A DNA stretch of 7,763 nt, from NCBI GenBank assembly GCA_003230435.1, contig QIDW01000260.1:1-7763 (forward strand), read 5' to 3'. A program made the translations under genes and the position numbers. Below the pieces are notes generated by a model that saw only the letters and a list, made by a program, of their open reading frames with translations, did not search any database and was not told the DNA's origin. How positions within the stretch are numbered: position 1 is the stretch's first letter; the number at the start of each line of letters is the position of its first letter. Below are positions 1 through 6,681 of this stretch, piece by piece. Origin of the DNA: Acidimicrobiia bacterium. GTDB lineage: Bacteria; Actinomycetota; Acidimicrobiia; Spongiisociales; ZC4RG35.

Positions 1-808
1 GTGAGGCTTCCTCTAGTCAGTTGGGCCGCCGACTTCATCAAAAAAGAGGCGTTATGGCTCCGAAGCTGGCACCGCACTTGCCGTTGGCAACACCTGTACC
101 CATTGCAATGGAAAAACCGGGGAGAGGCTACCCATCGCATTGGTCGGTTGTGAACTGGTTAGCCGGCGAAAACCTATTTCTCGATGGACTTTCTGATACC
201 GACCAAGCTGCAACGCGGCTCGGCGAGTTCGTCTCCACGTTGCAACGACTTGATACCGCAGATGGACCATTCAGCGGCGAACAGAACGTCAACCGAGGTG
301 TGCCCCTTATAGTCAGGGATGGAGCGACTCTTGAAGCTACCGCCGCTCTAAGTGGGCTGTTCGACATCGATCAACTAGCTGCTGCATGGGAGTCGGCCGT
401 CACAATCCCACCGTGGTCCGGCCCTCCAGTCTGGCTTCACAGCGAACTTCACTGAGGAAACCTTCTTGGATTTGACTGGCAACTCAGGCCGTCATCGCCT
501 TCGGTCTCATGGGCGTCGGTGATCCGGCCTGTGACGCGATGGTGGCATGGTGGCTCTTCTCGGGCATAAGCAGAAAAACGTTCCGATCGACCATAGATGT
601 CGATGACCACACGTGGTAGCGGGGTCGCGGTTGGGCACTTACCGTCGAGGTTGTCGCCCATGCCCACTACCTCAAAACGAACGCCCTGCTCGCTGAGTTG
701 TCATTCAAGGCGATCGAAGAATCACTTGCCGACCACCAACCCTGCCTCAAGATGAGATCCGTCAGTGAACATCGGCAGCTCATACCGTCCGCGATAGGAA
801 AGAAATGA
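1..808 (+). pseudogene. Decayed APH-family (aminoglycoside/choline kinase-like) phosphotransferase, 5' end outside window
   Basis: Read across three frames, this gives a nearly continuous APH-type small-molecule kinase: VRLP at base 1, then WL/PKLAPHLPLATPVP, HWSVVNWLAGENL, ATRLGEFVSTLQRLD, PPWSGPPVWLH, GNLL, GLMGVGDPACDAMVAWWLF, DVDDHTW and RGRGWAL, ending near SLADHQ (739). The visible lesions are a one-base loss near 60 (tggctccgaag where tggctcccgaag would keep frame), a TGA at 453-455 inside the catalytic loop, a one-base loss at 487/488, and a TAG at 617-619. The restored frame stops with TGA at 806-808. In family terms the catalytic loop H-G-D-x-x-P-G-N-L has become H-S-E-L-H-stop-G-N-L, and the metal-binding V-I-D-F-G has become V-I-A-F-G, so both key aspartates are gone. 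Intact members phosphorylate aminoglycosides or other hydroxyl compounds in the cytosol; this one cannot be functional. The exact ancestral substrate is unknown. Substitutions at catalytic residues argue for real decay rather than sequencing error. Confidence 0.88.
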
Positions 809-1067
809 GCAAGCAAAGCCATCACTCGGACAACAGGGCTCCGCCCTCGCCTTCCCATCGGGCTTCACCATCCACAGTGTCGGATGGTCGATCGGTGACA
901 CCGGCGGTGTCGGTCACGGAACGTCGCCATTGTCGATAGCGCCAGCAGAAGACCCCACCCCCACAGATCAGCCCTACAACGACGACAACGTCAATATCTC
1001 CTTCGATGCCAAGCGACGATACCCCGCAGACACCGCTCCCCACTCCCGCAAAGAACACGCCTCGGTC
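809..1067. other. Gap with no convincing gene
   Basis: The 259 bases between the phosphotransferase pseudogene and the end of the membrane-protein gene hold no ORF I can assign. On + strand, one frame (about 798-1010) reads a weakly protein-like stretch containing VGWSIGDTGGVGHG, which faintly recalls the C-terminal part of serine beta-lactamase-like hydrolases; the resemblance is too short to call. On - strand, a GTG-started 78-codon frame (822-1058) has one hydrophobic run (DVVVVVGLICGGGVF) followed by a low-complexity polar tail. It begins 9 bp after the membrane-protein stop. It could be a tiny downstream gene, but there is no family signal. No terminator hairpin was seen after the membrane-protein gene. 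Confidence 0.4.
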
Positions 1068-1760
1068 CTACGTGCCCAGGACAGGCTGAGAACGCCGTCG
1101 AAGGAGAAGCTCGATGCTGATAAGCGCAACCCAGGACGGGAAGAGGTAGACGCTAGGGGTCAAGAAAGTGAAGTTGACCAGAAGCCAGACACCCAACAGA
1201 TAGCTGACAAGCACCGCCCAGCGGGGAAGGGCACCGGTGCGGAGTCCCAATGCCGCGGTCGAGAAGACGAATAGGGCTTGCATTCTCGGCATGAAGAGGA
1301 CAACCGCAATGACTCCGACACTGCGGGCCATAGACGCCGCACCGGGGTCTGGAACCTGTCCTCCGATATCAACAAGAAGAGAAGGTGCAGCCAGGGCAGC
1401 GGCACCGAAGAGGTTGAGCGCTGCATAAAGGATCCCGCCCCCAAGAAAGATGGTGCCGAAAAACTTGGGCTCGTCCCGTCCGATCCGGCTCCTGATCACC
1501 CCAATGAACCACAGAAACGCAATCATTGAAATGGCCATCAGGTTCAGGGCGAAGAGGACTCCCTCCCCTGCGTTCGGACTGCTGAAGTACTCCAGGATCT
1601 CGGAGTCAGAGGACGACAGATCTGGAGTTGCCAGCAGCATTTTCAAGGAGATGATCGAGGAGACCGCGTGGATGAGTCCAGCGAGCGCAGCGGCCTCGAT
1701 ACTGCGGAGCGGTTTTGCAACCCGGCTTCCGAATCCCTCGGCCTTTGAAGACTCTGTCAC
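1068..1760 (-). CDS. Uncharacterised six-helix integral membrane protein
   Basis: This 230-residue protein is predicted to sit in the cytoplasmic membrane; its function is unknown. It has a short polar N-terminus (1-20) and hydrophobic segments at about 22-45, 67-89, 101-126, 143-172, 181-200 and 203-220, then a basic RRRSQ tail. Recognisable stretches are FLWFIGVIRSRIG near 82-94, FFGTIFLGGGILY near 100-112, and PRMQALFVFSTAALGLRTGALPRW near 158-181 with its conserved-looking LGLRTGALPRW turn. From memory, this architecture is common among uncharacterised actinobacterial membrane proteins of about 220-240 residues, somewhat like DUF4386 proteins; no enzymatic motif is visible. The start is GTG at 1758-1760, supported by a GAGGG Shine-Dalgarno-like sequence five bases upstream. 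The stop is TAG at 1068-1070. The gene is divergent from the methyltransferase gene and has no close same-strand partner. Confidence 0.8.
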   Translation of the reverse strand: MTESSKAEGFGSRVAKPLRSIEAAALAGLIHAVSSIISLKMLLATPDLSSSDSEILEYFSSPNAGEGVLFALNLMAISMIAFLWFIGVIRSRIGRDEPKFFGTIFLGGGILYAALNLFGAAALAAPSLLVDIGGQVPDPGAASMARSVGVIAVVLFMPRMQALFVFSTAALGLRTGALPRWAVLVSYLLGVWLLVNFTFLTPSVYLFPSWVALISIELLLRRRSQPVLGT

Positions 1761-2161
1761 GCTATCCCTCGTAGATTTAGCGGCACCGTAACTCCAATCA
1801 AACGCCGGCGGCGAAGGTCAAAGGAAAGCAATGTGTTTATGTGTTGTGGGTGGTCCAGACCTGCATGTTTGTGTTCGCGGTGGCGTAGCGAACGCTCGGA
1901 GGGTCGGCAAAGACCGATCCCGGCGTAGCCGAACTCCCGGAGTTTCTCTTGAACCCGTCCTAGCGGGTGCTCACGGATTACGCCCAATTCACGGAGTTTG
2001 AGACCTGTCGTCTCCCACTCCCACACCGCGGGGTCTCCGGGTCCGAGTGTGTGCCAGTTCAGCGGAGCATCACTCGCGTCAGGTCGAATCTTTGGCTGGC
2101 ATGGCCCGGACAGGCTACGGACGACAGATCTCCCACCGCGGTGATAACTTCCCGCGCACCG
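1761..2161. other. Divergent intergenic region with a coding-like minus-strand remnant
   Basis: This is about 400 bases between the membrane-protein start (1760) and the methyltransferase start (2162). Promoters for both genes should lie here, but I could not identify convincing -10/-35 boxes. On the minus strand, roughly 2075 down to 1765, one open frame reads protein-like text (NWHTLGPGDPAVWEWETTG, then KLRELGVIREHPLGRVQE, then KLREFGYAGIG) with plausible codon use. I recognise no family and see no proper start, because upstream the frame runs into the antisense of the methyltransferase. It may be a remnant of a lost gene. Two short inverted repeats are present: ACCCG/CGGGT around 1953-1968 and GAGACC/GGTCTC around 2000-2040. 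Neither looks like a terminator. Confidence 0.35.
1928..1999 (-). repeat. Two 18-bp imperfect direct repeats, 54 bp apart
   Basis: Copies at 1928-1945 (gccgaactcccggagttt) and 1982-1999 (gcccaattcacggagttt) match at 15 of 18 bases. The period is 54 bp, a multiple of three. On the minus strand both fall in the same open frame, encoding KLREFG and KLRELG. This could be a decayed 18-residue tandem duplication in a former coding sequence, or chance; beyond the 18 bases the two 54-bp units do not clearly match. Confidence 0.4.
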
Positions 2162-3715
2162 ATGACCGAAGACAAAAGAGAGCGACGTGGGCGGCGAAGG
2201 GGTCGTGAACGGCAGACAGAGGCTCCTGGTCTCACCCAAGTGCCTTGGAGGCAGCCGACACGCCACTTCTCTCCAACCGATCTCGCGACGGAGGGCCAGA
2301 TCGAAGTCATTCACGAGACATCACTGCAAATCCTCGAAGAGATTGGGATGGATTTCAACGATCCTGAGTCAAGACAGCTGCTCGAAGCCACAGGTGGAGT
2401 CAAAGTCGAAAGGGATGGCAACCGAATCCGCTTCGACCCCGAGTTCATCGACGAGACCATCAAGACTGCGCCATCTGATTTCACACTTCATGCCTGGAAC
2501 CCTGAGCGAAACCTTCACATGGGAAGCGACCGGGTGGCGTTCGGCTCGGTGGCGGGTGCGCCGAATGTAAGCGACGAGGCGGCCGGCCGTCGCACCGGAA
2601 ACCAGGAGGACTTTCGGAACCTGATCCGACTTGGCCACTCCATAAACACCCTCCACTTCTGGTCGGGCTATCCCGTGGAACCGGTCGACCTCCACCCGTC
2701 GGTGCGACATCTCGACACTCTCTATGACCTTTTGACCCTGTCTGATCGTTTCGTGCCTGCCTACAGCCTGGGTAGGCAACGAAACATCGACGGGATCGAC
2801 ATGGTCAAGATCGCTCGTCAGGTCGATGAGGACACACTTGAGAACGAACCATCGATCATGAGCGTGATCAACGCCAACTCTCCTTTGGTCTACGACACGC
2901 CGATGCTGCAGGGCATCCTCGAATTCTCATCACGCAACCAAGTGATATGCATCACCCCTTTCACACTTGCAGGAGCGATGGCTCCGGTCACCGTCGCCGG
3001 AGCGATAGCGCAGCACAACGCCGAAGCCCTAGCCGGAATCGCCTTCACCCAGGTGGTCCGTCCGGGCGCGCCCGTCATCTACGGGGGATTCACATCGAAT
3101 GTCGACATGCAGAGCGGAGCCCCAGCCTTCGGGACCCCCGAATACATGCAGACAGCCATGATCACCGGCCAACTTACACGCCGATACAACGTCCCCTATC
3201 GCTCCTCGGGTGTCAACGCCGCCAACGCCATTGACGCTCAGGCCGCATATGAGTCGGTCTTCTCGCTCTGGGGGGCGGTCATGGGTGGTGCCCACATGGT
3301 CATACATGCAATCGGCTGGATGGAGGGCGGTTTGCGAGCATCCTTTGAGAAGATGGCGCTGGACGCCGACCTCTGCGGCATGGTGCAGACCTACCTGGAG
3401 CCGATCGATTTCAGCTCCGACGCACTCGCCATGGACGCCATTCGCGATGTTGGGCCGGGAGGCCACTTCTTCGGAACTCAGCACACACTCGACCGGTTCC
3501 GCGACGCGTTCTATCGACCGCTGGTTTCGGACTGGCGTAACTACGAAACATGGGAAGAGGCTGGAAAGCCCGAGGCAAAGGAACGGGTTTTTGAGCTGGT
3601 CGGTGAGCTTATGGCCACCTACGAGGAGCCGTCGATGCACCCTGGCGTACGTGAAGAGCTCACCGAATTCGTCACAAGACACAAGGCAGAGGGCGGTGTG
3701 CCCACCGACTTCTAG
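2162..3715 (+). CDS. MttB-superfamily (COG5598) methyltransferase, non-pyrrolysine type
   Basis: This is a cytosolic TIM-barrel-type methyltransferase of the trimethylamine/glycine-betaine methyltransferase family. Characterised members move a methyl group from a quaternary or tertiary amine to a corrinoid protein; the substrate here is unknown. It has 517 residues, normal for the family. The N-terminus is arginine-rich (1-18), followed by LTQVPWRQPTRHFSP (24-38), the helix IEVIHETSLQILEEIGMDF (47-65), a VAFGSVAGAPNV segment (125-136), LAGAMAPVTVAGAIAQHNAEAL (269-290) and the C-terminal signature GPGGHFFGTQHTLDRFRDAFYRPL (431-454). No in-frame TAG lies inside the gene, so no pyrrolysine is encoded; TAG is its terminator and also ends at least three neighbouring genes. 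I chose ATG 2162 because family similarity begins there. The frame stays open back to GTG 1967, but those 65 residues are not family-like. No clear Shine-Dalgarno is seen; GTG 2141 is an alternative start. No corrinoid protein, reactivase or transporter gene is adjacent. Confidence 0.9.
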   Translation: MTEDKRERRGRRRGRERQTEAPGLTQVPWRQPTRHFSPTDLATEGQIEVIHETSLQILEEIGMDFNDPESRQLLEATGGVKVERDGNRIRFDPEFIDETIKTAPSDFTLHAWNPERNLHMGSDRVAFGSVAGAPNVSDEAAGRRTGNQEDFRNLIRLGHSINTLHFWSGYPVEPVDLHPSVRHLDTLYDLLTLSDRFVPAYSLGRQRNIDGIDMVKIARQVDEDTLENEPSIMSVINANSPLVYDTPMLQGILEFSSRNQVICITPFTLAGAMAPVTVAGAIAQHNAEALAGIAFTQVVRPGAPVIYGGFTSNVDMQSGAPAFGTPEYMQTAMITGQLTRRYNVPYRSSGVNAANAIDAQAAYESVFSLWGAVMGGAHMVIHAIGWMEGGLRASFEKMALDADLCGMVQTYLEPIDFSSDALAMDAIRDVGPGGHFFGTQHTLDRFRDAFYRPLVSDWRNYETWEEAGKPEAKERVFELVGELMATYEEPSMHPGVREELTEFVTRHKAEGGVPTDF

Positions 3716-3742
3716 CGTGGGTGCCGCGCACGATGTCATCAT

Positions 3743-3889
3743 ATGACTCAGGTCGCTGACAATGTCTATTCGCTTGGTGCCAGCAGCCACAACTTCTACT
3801 TCCTCGGTCTAGGTCAGACCAGTCATGTTGCCGACTGTCATAAGGCTTGCTGTCCATTTGCGGTGCGATCGTCACCCGGCTGGATTTGA
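3743..3889 (+). pseudogene. Probable truncated N-terminus of a metallo-beta-lactamase-fold hydrolase
   Basis: A 48-codon frame starts at ATG 3743, 27 bp after the methyltransferase stop, and ends at TGA 3887-3889. Its first 21 residues, MTQVADNVYSLGASSHNFYF plus L, closely resemble the opening strands of metallo-beta-lactamase-fold hydrolases (pattern: V-A-D-x-V-Y-x-L-G ... N-x-Y-L). TSHVADC may be a degraded copy of the next strand, which carries the conserved V-D-A-G. The metal-binding HxHxDH motif that should follow is absent in every frame I checked, and the DUF3179 gene begins over its end. I read it as a remnant left by a deletion between the two flanking genes. It could instead be a chance small ORF, since the evidence is one short similarity from memory. 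Confidence 0.4.
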
Positions 3890-5163
3890 CGGTGAATAGG
3901 GTGCGTCACTTGACCGATGCTCACCGACTCCCTTCTCCCGATGCGACCGTCATCAAGCCAGGTCGGCAAGTGGCGAGCGGCCCACGTGAGGATGTCCCCT
4001 CTGCGCTCGCAGATCCCGATGATCCGGTTTTTGGCGAGCCGCTCGTCGATGTAGATGAATTGATGTCGGGTGGCCCACCTCCTGATGGGATCCCTTCCAT
4101 CGACGAACCCGTTTGGGTCCTGGCCGACAGCGTCGATTGGTTGGATGGTAGAGAACCGGTCATCTTCATCAACCTGAACGGCCAGGCCAGGGCATACCCG
4201 GTACAAATCATGACGTGGCACGAACTCGTCAACGATGTCGCTGCCGATACGCCCATCACAATGTCATATTGCCCTCTGTGCAACTCGGCAATCGCCTACG
4301 ACCGTCGCGCCCGGGGCCGTGTCCTCGAATTCGGCACCTCTGGAATGCTCTATCAGTCCGCCATGGTGATGTACGACCGACAGACCGAGTCTCTTTGGTC
4401 CCATTTCACCGGGCAAGCTATTGCTGGTCACCTGGTTGGCACAGAGCTCGACTTCATCCCGTCTTCGATGATTTCTTGGGACCAGTTTCGAAGCGATCAC
4501 GACGGCGGTTTGGTGCTGTCGAAACAGACCGGTCACAGCCGAAACTACGGCCGCAATCCCTACCCGGGATATGACGACGTGCAGACGAGTCCTTTTCTGT
4601 TCAGGGGGCCTACAGACGGCCGGCTTCTGGCCAAGACACGCGTTATTGGTATTCGTGGGAAAACCGACTCGTTGGCAATACCGCTGGAAAATCTGGCTCA
4701 GCACGGCGTATTGCACGTGACGCTAGATAATGAGCGTGTCGTCGTTTTCCACACGGGTGGTCTTGCCTCGGCGCTGGATGGCGCGGAAGTGGCCGAGGGC
4801 CGCGATGTCGGCCAGACAATGGTCCTCCGCGCCGAGATCGGTGGAGACCCTTTGACCTTTCGGAAGACCCTGAAAGGTTGGGAGGATCAGGGTGGCACCA
4901 CATGGAGCTTTCTCGGACGCGCCGTTGCCGGCCCTCAATCTGGAGAACAGCTCCAGCCGCTAGAGCATCTGGATACATTCTGGTTCGCGTCATGCCGGAG
5001 ACGAGGATCGAGCACTCACCTGACATCGGTCCGACTTAAAGCTGGCGCGGCATGCGCCAGCTTGAGCTTGGTTGGCGGAGCATCCGAGGAGATCGCAGCA
5101 GCTATCCGGGTGGGATATCGCTCATATCGCTTGGGAAATCGTTGGCCTGGAGCCATTGCCTGA
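3847..5163 (+). CDS. DUF3179 domain protein with frameshifted C-terminus (ancestral end 5039)
   Basis: This matches the DUF3179 family, whose biochemical role is unknown. Family landmarks run in order: SALADPDDPVFGEPLVD (52-68), GGPPPDGIPSIDEPVWV (75-91), ARAYPVQIMTWHELVND (114-130), the two-cysteine motif YCPLCNSAIAYDR (141-153), FGTSGMLYQSAMVMYDRQTE (162-181), SLWSHFTGQA (182-191), GHSRNYGRNPYPGYDD (229-244) and LEHLDTFWFA (372-381). Family members normally continue with a W-A-x-F-x-P-x-T motif. Here the reading frame after residue 381 is unrelated sequence to 5163. The other frame, from about 4990, gives MPETRIEHSPDIGPT and stops at TAA 5037-5039. A net loss of 3n+1 bases (10 would fit) just after 4989 explains this. 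Many relatives carry a secretion or lipoprotein signal; none is visible here, so the 5' end may also be altered. The start is uncertain: TTG 3847 is the most upstream, GTG 3901 is possible. The gene converges with the 129-aa gene, and the shifted tail overlaps that gene's 3' end by 62 bp. Confidence 0.85.
   Translation: MLSICGAIVTRLDLTVNRVRHLTDAHRLPSPDATVIKPGRQVASGPREDVPSALADPDDPVFGEPLVDVDELMSGGPPPDGIPSIDEPVWVLADSVDWLDGREPVIFINLNGQARAYPVQIMTWHELVNDVAADTPITMSYCPLCNSAIAYDRRARGRVLEFGTSGMLYQSAMVMYDRQTESLWSHFTGQAIAGHLVGTELDFIPSSMISWDQFRSDHDGGLVLSKQTGHSRNYGRNPYPGYDDVQTSPFLFRGPTDGRLLAKTRVIGIRGKTDSLAIPLENLAQHGVLHVTLDNERVVVFHTGGLASALDGAEVAEGRDVGQTMVLRAEIGGDPLTFRKTLKGWEDQGGTTWSFLGRAVAGPQSGEQLQPLEHLDTFWFASCRRRGSSTHLTSVRLKAGAACASLSLVGGASEEIAAAIRVGYRSYRLGNRWPGAIA
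5039..5063 (+). terminator. Strong hairpin terminator between convergent genes
   Basis: AAGCTGGCGC (5039-5048), a five-base loop GGCAT, and GCGCCAGCTT (5054-5063) form a perfect 10-bp GC-rich stem. The left arm begins on the last base of the frame-restored DUF3179 stop codon TAA (5037-5039). No long T-run follows on either strand (CTTGAGCTT on +, CTTTAAGT on -), so strict intrinsic termination is not certain. Its place between the ends of convergent genes suggests a bidirectional terminator, also serving the minus-strand operon ending at 5102. It now lies inside the artificially extended DUF3179 reading frame. Confidence 0.75.
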
Positions 5164-5491
5164 AATCGGTGCTGTTGTGAAAATCTCTTTTCGAGAAAGC
5201 TTCCTTGAGAGAATCGAGGATAAGACGGTTTCGGCTTTCGGTTTTCTCATCTGCGAGCGAGCCGTCACCCAACTTTGAGCGCAGTGCAGTCAACATCCTG
5301 TCTAGATGTTCGACTCCGACGTTTACCGAGTATTCGTAGACGGGATCATCCCAGATCTCGACTACTCCGATTCCGACGTCGCGCCCTTCGACAGTCAGTC
5401 CTCTGTCGTCGATCGTCGCCGACATCTCTGTCTCTACTCTCGGGAAAGTCCACTTCCCGAGAAATACTGTTATTGGCTCTTGTTCATTCAT
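5102..5491 (-). CDS. Hypothetical 129-aa soluble protein, probably co-transcribed with the GH3 hydrolase
   Basis: I do not recognise a family. The protein is soluble, rich in Asp and Glu, and has no signal peptide, membrane segment or cysteine. The first half (about 7-62: ITVFLGKWTF, SATIDDRGLTVEG, IGVVEIWDDPVYEYSVNVGV) alternates in a way typical of beta strands. The second half (63-118) looks helical: EHLDRMLTALRSKLG, then ESRNRLILDSLKEAFSKRD, then DFRQWLQAND. It ends with a proline-rich SDMSDIPPG. The start is ATG at 5489-5491 with AGGG nine bases upstream; the stop is TAG. It starts only 11 bp after the stop of the upstream glycoside hydrolase on the same strand, so translational coupling in one operon is likely. 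The spacing, believable start and strand-consistent layout argue for a real gene; the opposite strand has only antisense frames. Confidence 0.7.
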   Translation of the reverse strand: MNEQEPITVFLGKWTFPRVETEMSATIDDRGLTVEGRDVGIGVVEIWDDPVYEYSVNVGVEHLDRMLTALRSKLGDGSLADEKTESRNRLILDSLKEAFSKRDFHNSTDFRQWLQANDFPSDMSDIPPG

Positions 5492-5502
5492 CTCGAATGA
5501 CC

Positions 5503-6681
5503 CTAGACAGCCCTGCTCGCAGCTTCGATCTCGTCGGACAGCTCTCGAGTCTCTGCGGACCAGTCGGTCTTCTGGTCATGCGGTGGCACATTTGACGCAA
5601 CACGTCTCCGCAACGACAACGACCTCTCCACACCCGCTTCGATTGTCGACCGAATGCTGACTCTTTCGAGGGATTCGCTGATGCGTTCAATGGTGCCGAC
5701 CGGGTCAGGTGGAGAAAGAAGTAGGTCGACACCGGCCGACAACACGCGCTCCGATATTTCTGCATCGGTGTAAGGCCCCCGCCGAATGCTTGGCATCCAC
5801 AAAGCGTCGCTAACCACGACCCCGGAGAAGCCAGCATCATTGCGAAGGTGCTCTATCAGGGGTGGCGATTCTGATGCTGCGCGATCAATGGGATCCGCAG
5901 ATGGAAAGCTCAGGTGAGCGACAACTACGGCATCTACACCAGCTCCAACCGCAGCGCGAAATGGCGGGAGTTCGACATTGCGCCAGTCCGACAGGCCAAC
6001 ATCCAGGGTCGGAAGAGAGGTATGACTATCAGCGTCTGCGCGCCCGTGACCAGGCCAGTGCTTCGCAGTCGATCCGACCCCAGCAGCGGCTATTCCTTTG
6101 ATCGTGGCAGAGACCATGTCAGCAACGAGCTCAGGATCGGAAGCGAAGGCACGATCGCCTATAGCTGGATTCGCGGCTCCGACATCTGCGACCGGATGGA
6201 ACAAAAGGTTGACTCCAAGCGACCTAGCGATTCGCCCGGTCAGTTCCCCCGCCCGTCGTGCGAGATCACGCCTTTGGGTCATGCCAATTACCGCTGCGGC
6301 GGGCAGCGGAGGCACCGGCAATCGATTCACTCGCCCACCCTCCTGATCAGCCACGATCAATAGGCTCGGCATGTCGGCCGACTGGGCGATCGTCTGTAGC
6401 TCTCCGACAAACTCCACCAGTTGGTCGACTGTCACGACGTTTTCGAGATGTAGATGCCCGAACTCGGGATGGAAGGGGATCCGGTCGAGCAGCACCACTC
6501 CAGCCGGTCTCAGGAGTTTGATTACGTCGCCCGGACTCGCCATCCCGTAAATCGATCGATTGGCGGCCGCCTGCGCAGCTGTGACCTTGGTTGCCGAAGA
6601 GCCGAAAAGGGGTAGCACCATCGCTTGGCCAAGGAGTTCGGCCAAGGCGAGGTCCGCGGCAACTACGTTCGGGTTGCCCAT
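5503..6681 (-). CDS. Glycoside hydrolase family 3 enzyme, beta-N-acetylglucosaminidase (NagZ)-like
   Basis: This is a retaining beta-glycosidase with a single GH3 N-terminal barrel. Characterised relatives of this size cleave N-acetylglucosamine from muropeptides or related glycans in cell-wall recycling. Visible motifs are the substrate loop VADQEGGRVNRL (110-121), LGVNLLFHPVADVG (155-168), IGDRAFASDPELVADM (174-189), the catalytic-loop signature KHWPGHG (207-213) followed by DSH at 218-220 (the Asp-His acid/base pair of NagZ enzymes), and the nucleophile Asp292 in FSGVVVSDALWM (285-296). All key residues are present, so it should be active. It has 392 residues and no second GH3 domain. No signal peptide or lipobox is seen, so a cytosolic location is inferred. 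Residues 28-50 look like an insertion relative to short NagZ proteins. The ATG at 6679-6681 has only a weak GAAAG upstream. It is likely first in an operon with the 129-aa gene. The precise sugar specificity cannot be read from sequence. Confidence 0.88.
   Translation of the reverse strand: MGNPNVVAADLALAELLGQAMVLPLFGSSATKVTAAQAAANRSIYGMASPGDVIKLLRPAGVVLLDRIPFHPEFGHLHLENVVTVDQLVEFVGELQTIAQSADMPSLLIVADQEGGRVNRLPVPPLPAAAVIGMTQRRDLARRAGELTGRIARSLGVNLLFHPVADVGAANPAIGDRAFASDPELVADMVSATIKGIAAAGVGSTAKHWPGHGRADADSHTSLPTLDVGLSDWRNVELPPFRAAVGAGVDAVVVAHLSFPSADPIDRAASESPPLIEHLRNDAGFSGVVVSDALWMPSIRRGPYTDAEISERVLSAGVDLLLSPPDPVGTIERISESLERVSIRSTIEAGVERSLSLRRRVASNVPPHDQKTDWSAETRELSDEIEAASRAV

Noticed and set aside
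822..1058. 78-codon GTG-started minus-strand ORF as a small membrane protein
   Set aside because: It has one hydrophobic run in low-complexity sequence, a polar tail without family signal, and no clear ribosome binding site.
1953..1968. ACCCG/CGGGT hairpin in the divergent gap
   Set aside because: It has only five base pairs, no T-run, and is not at the end of a gene.
1967..2161. Upstream extension of the MttB-family frame to GTG 1967
   Set aside because: The 65 extra residues are not family-like, whereas the arginine-rich start at ATG 2162 leads directly into the conserved region. The extension is just open sequence.
1757..2314. 185-codon minus-strand ORF as an intact gene
   Set aside because: Its first half is antisense to the well-supported methyltransferase and its end overlaps the membrane-protein start by four bases. 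Only the intergenic portion is possibly a remnant.
2162..3715. Pyrrolysine-containing trimethylamine methyltransferase
   Set aside because: There is no in-frame TAG before the terminal one, and TAG ends several unrelated genes here, so it is not a recoded sense codon.
3029..3790. 253-codon minus-strand ORF
   Set aside because: It is antisense to the methyltransferase over almost its whole length and has no recognisable motifs.
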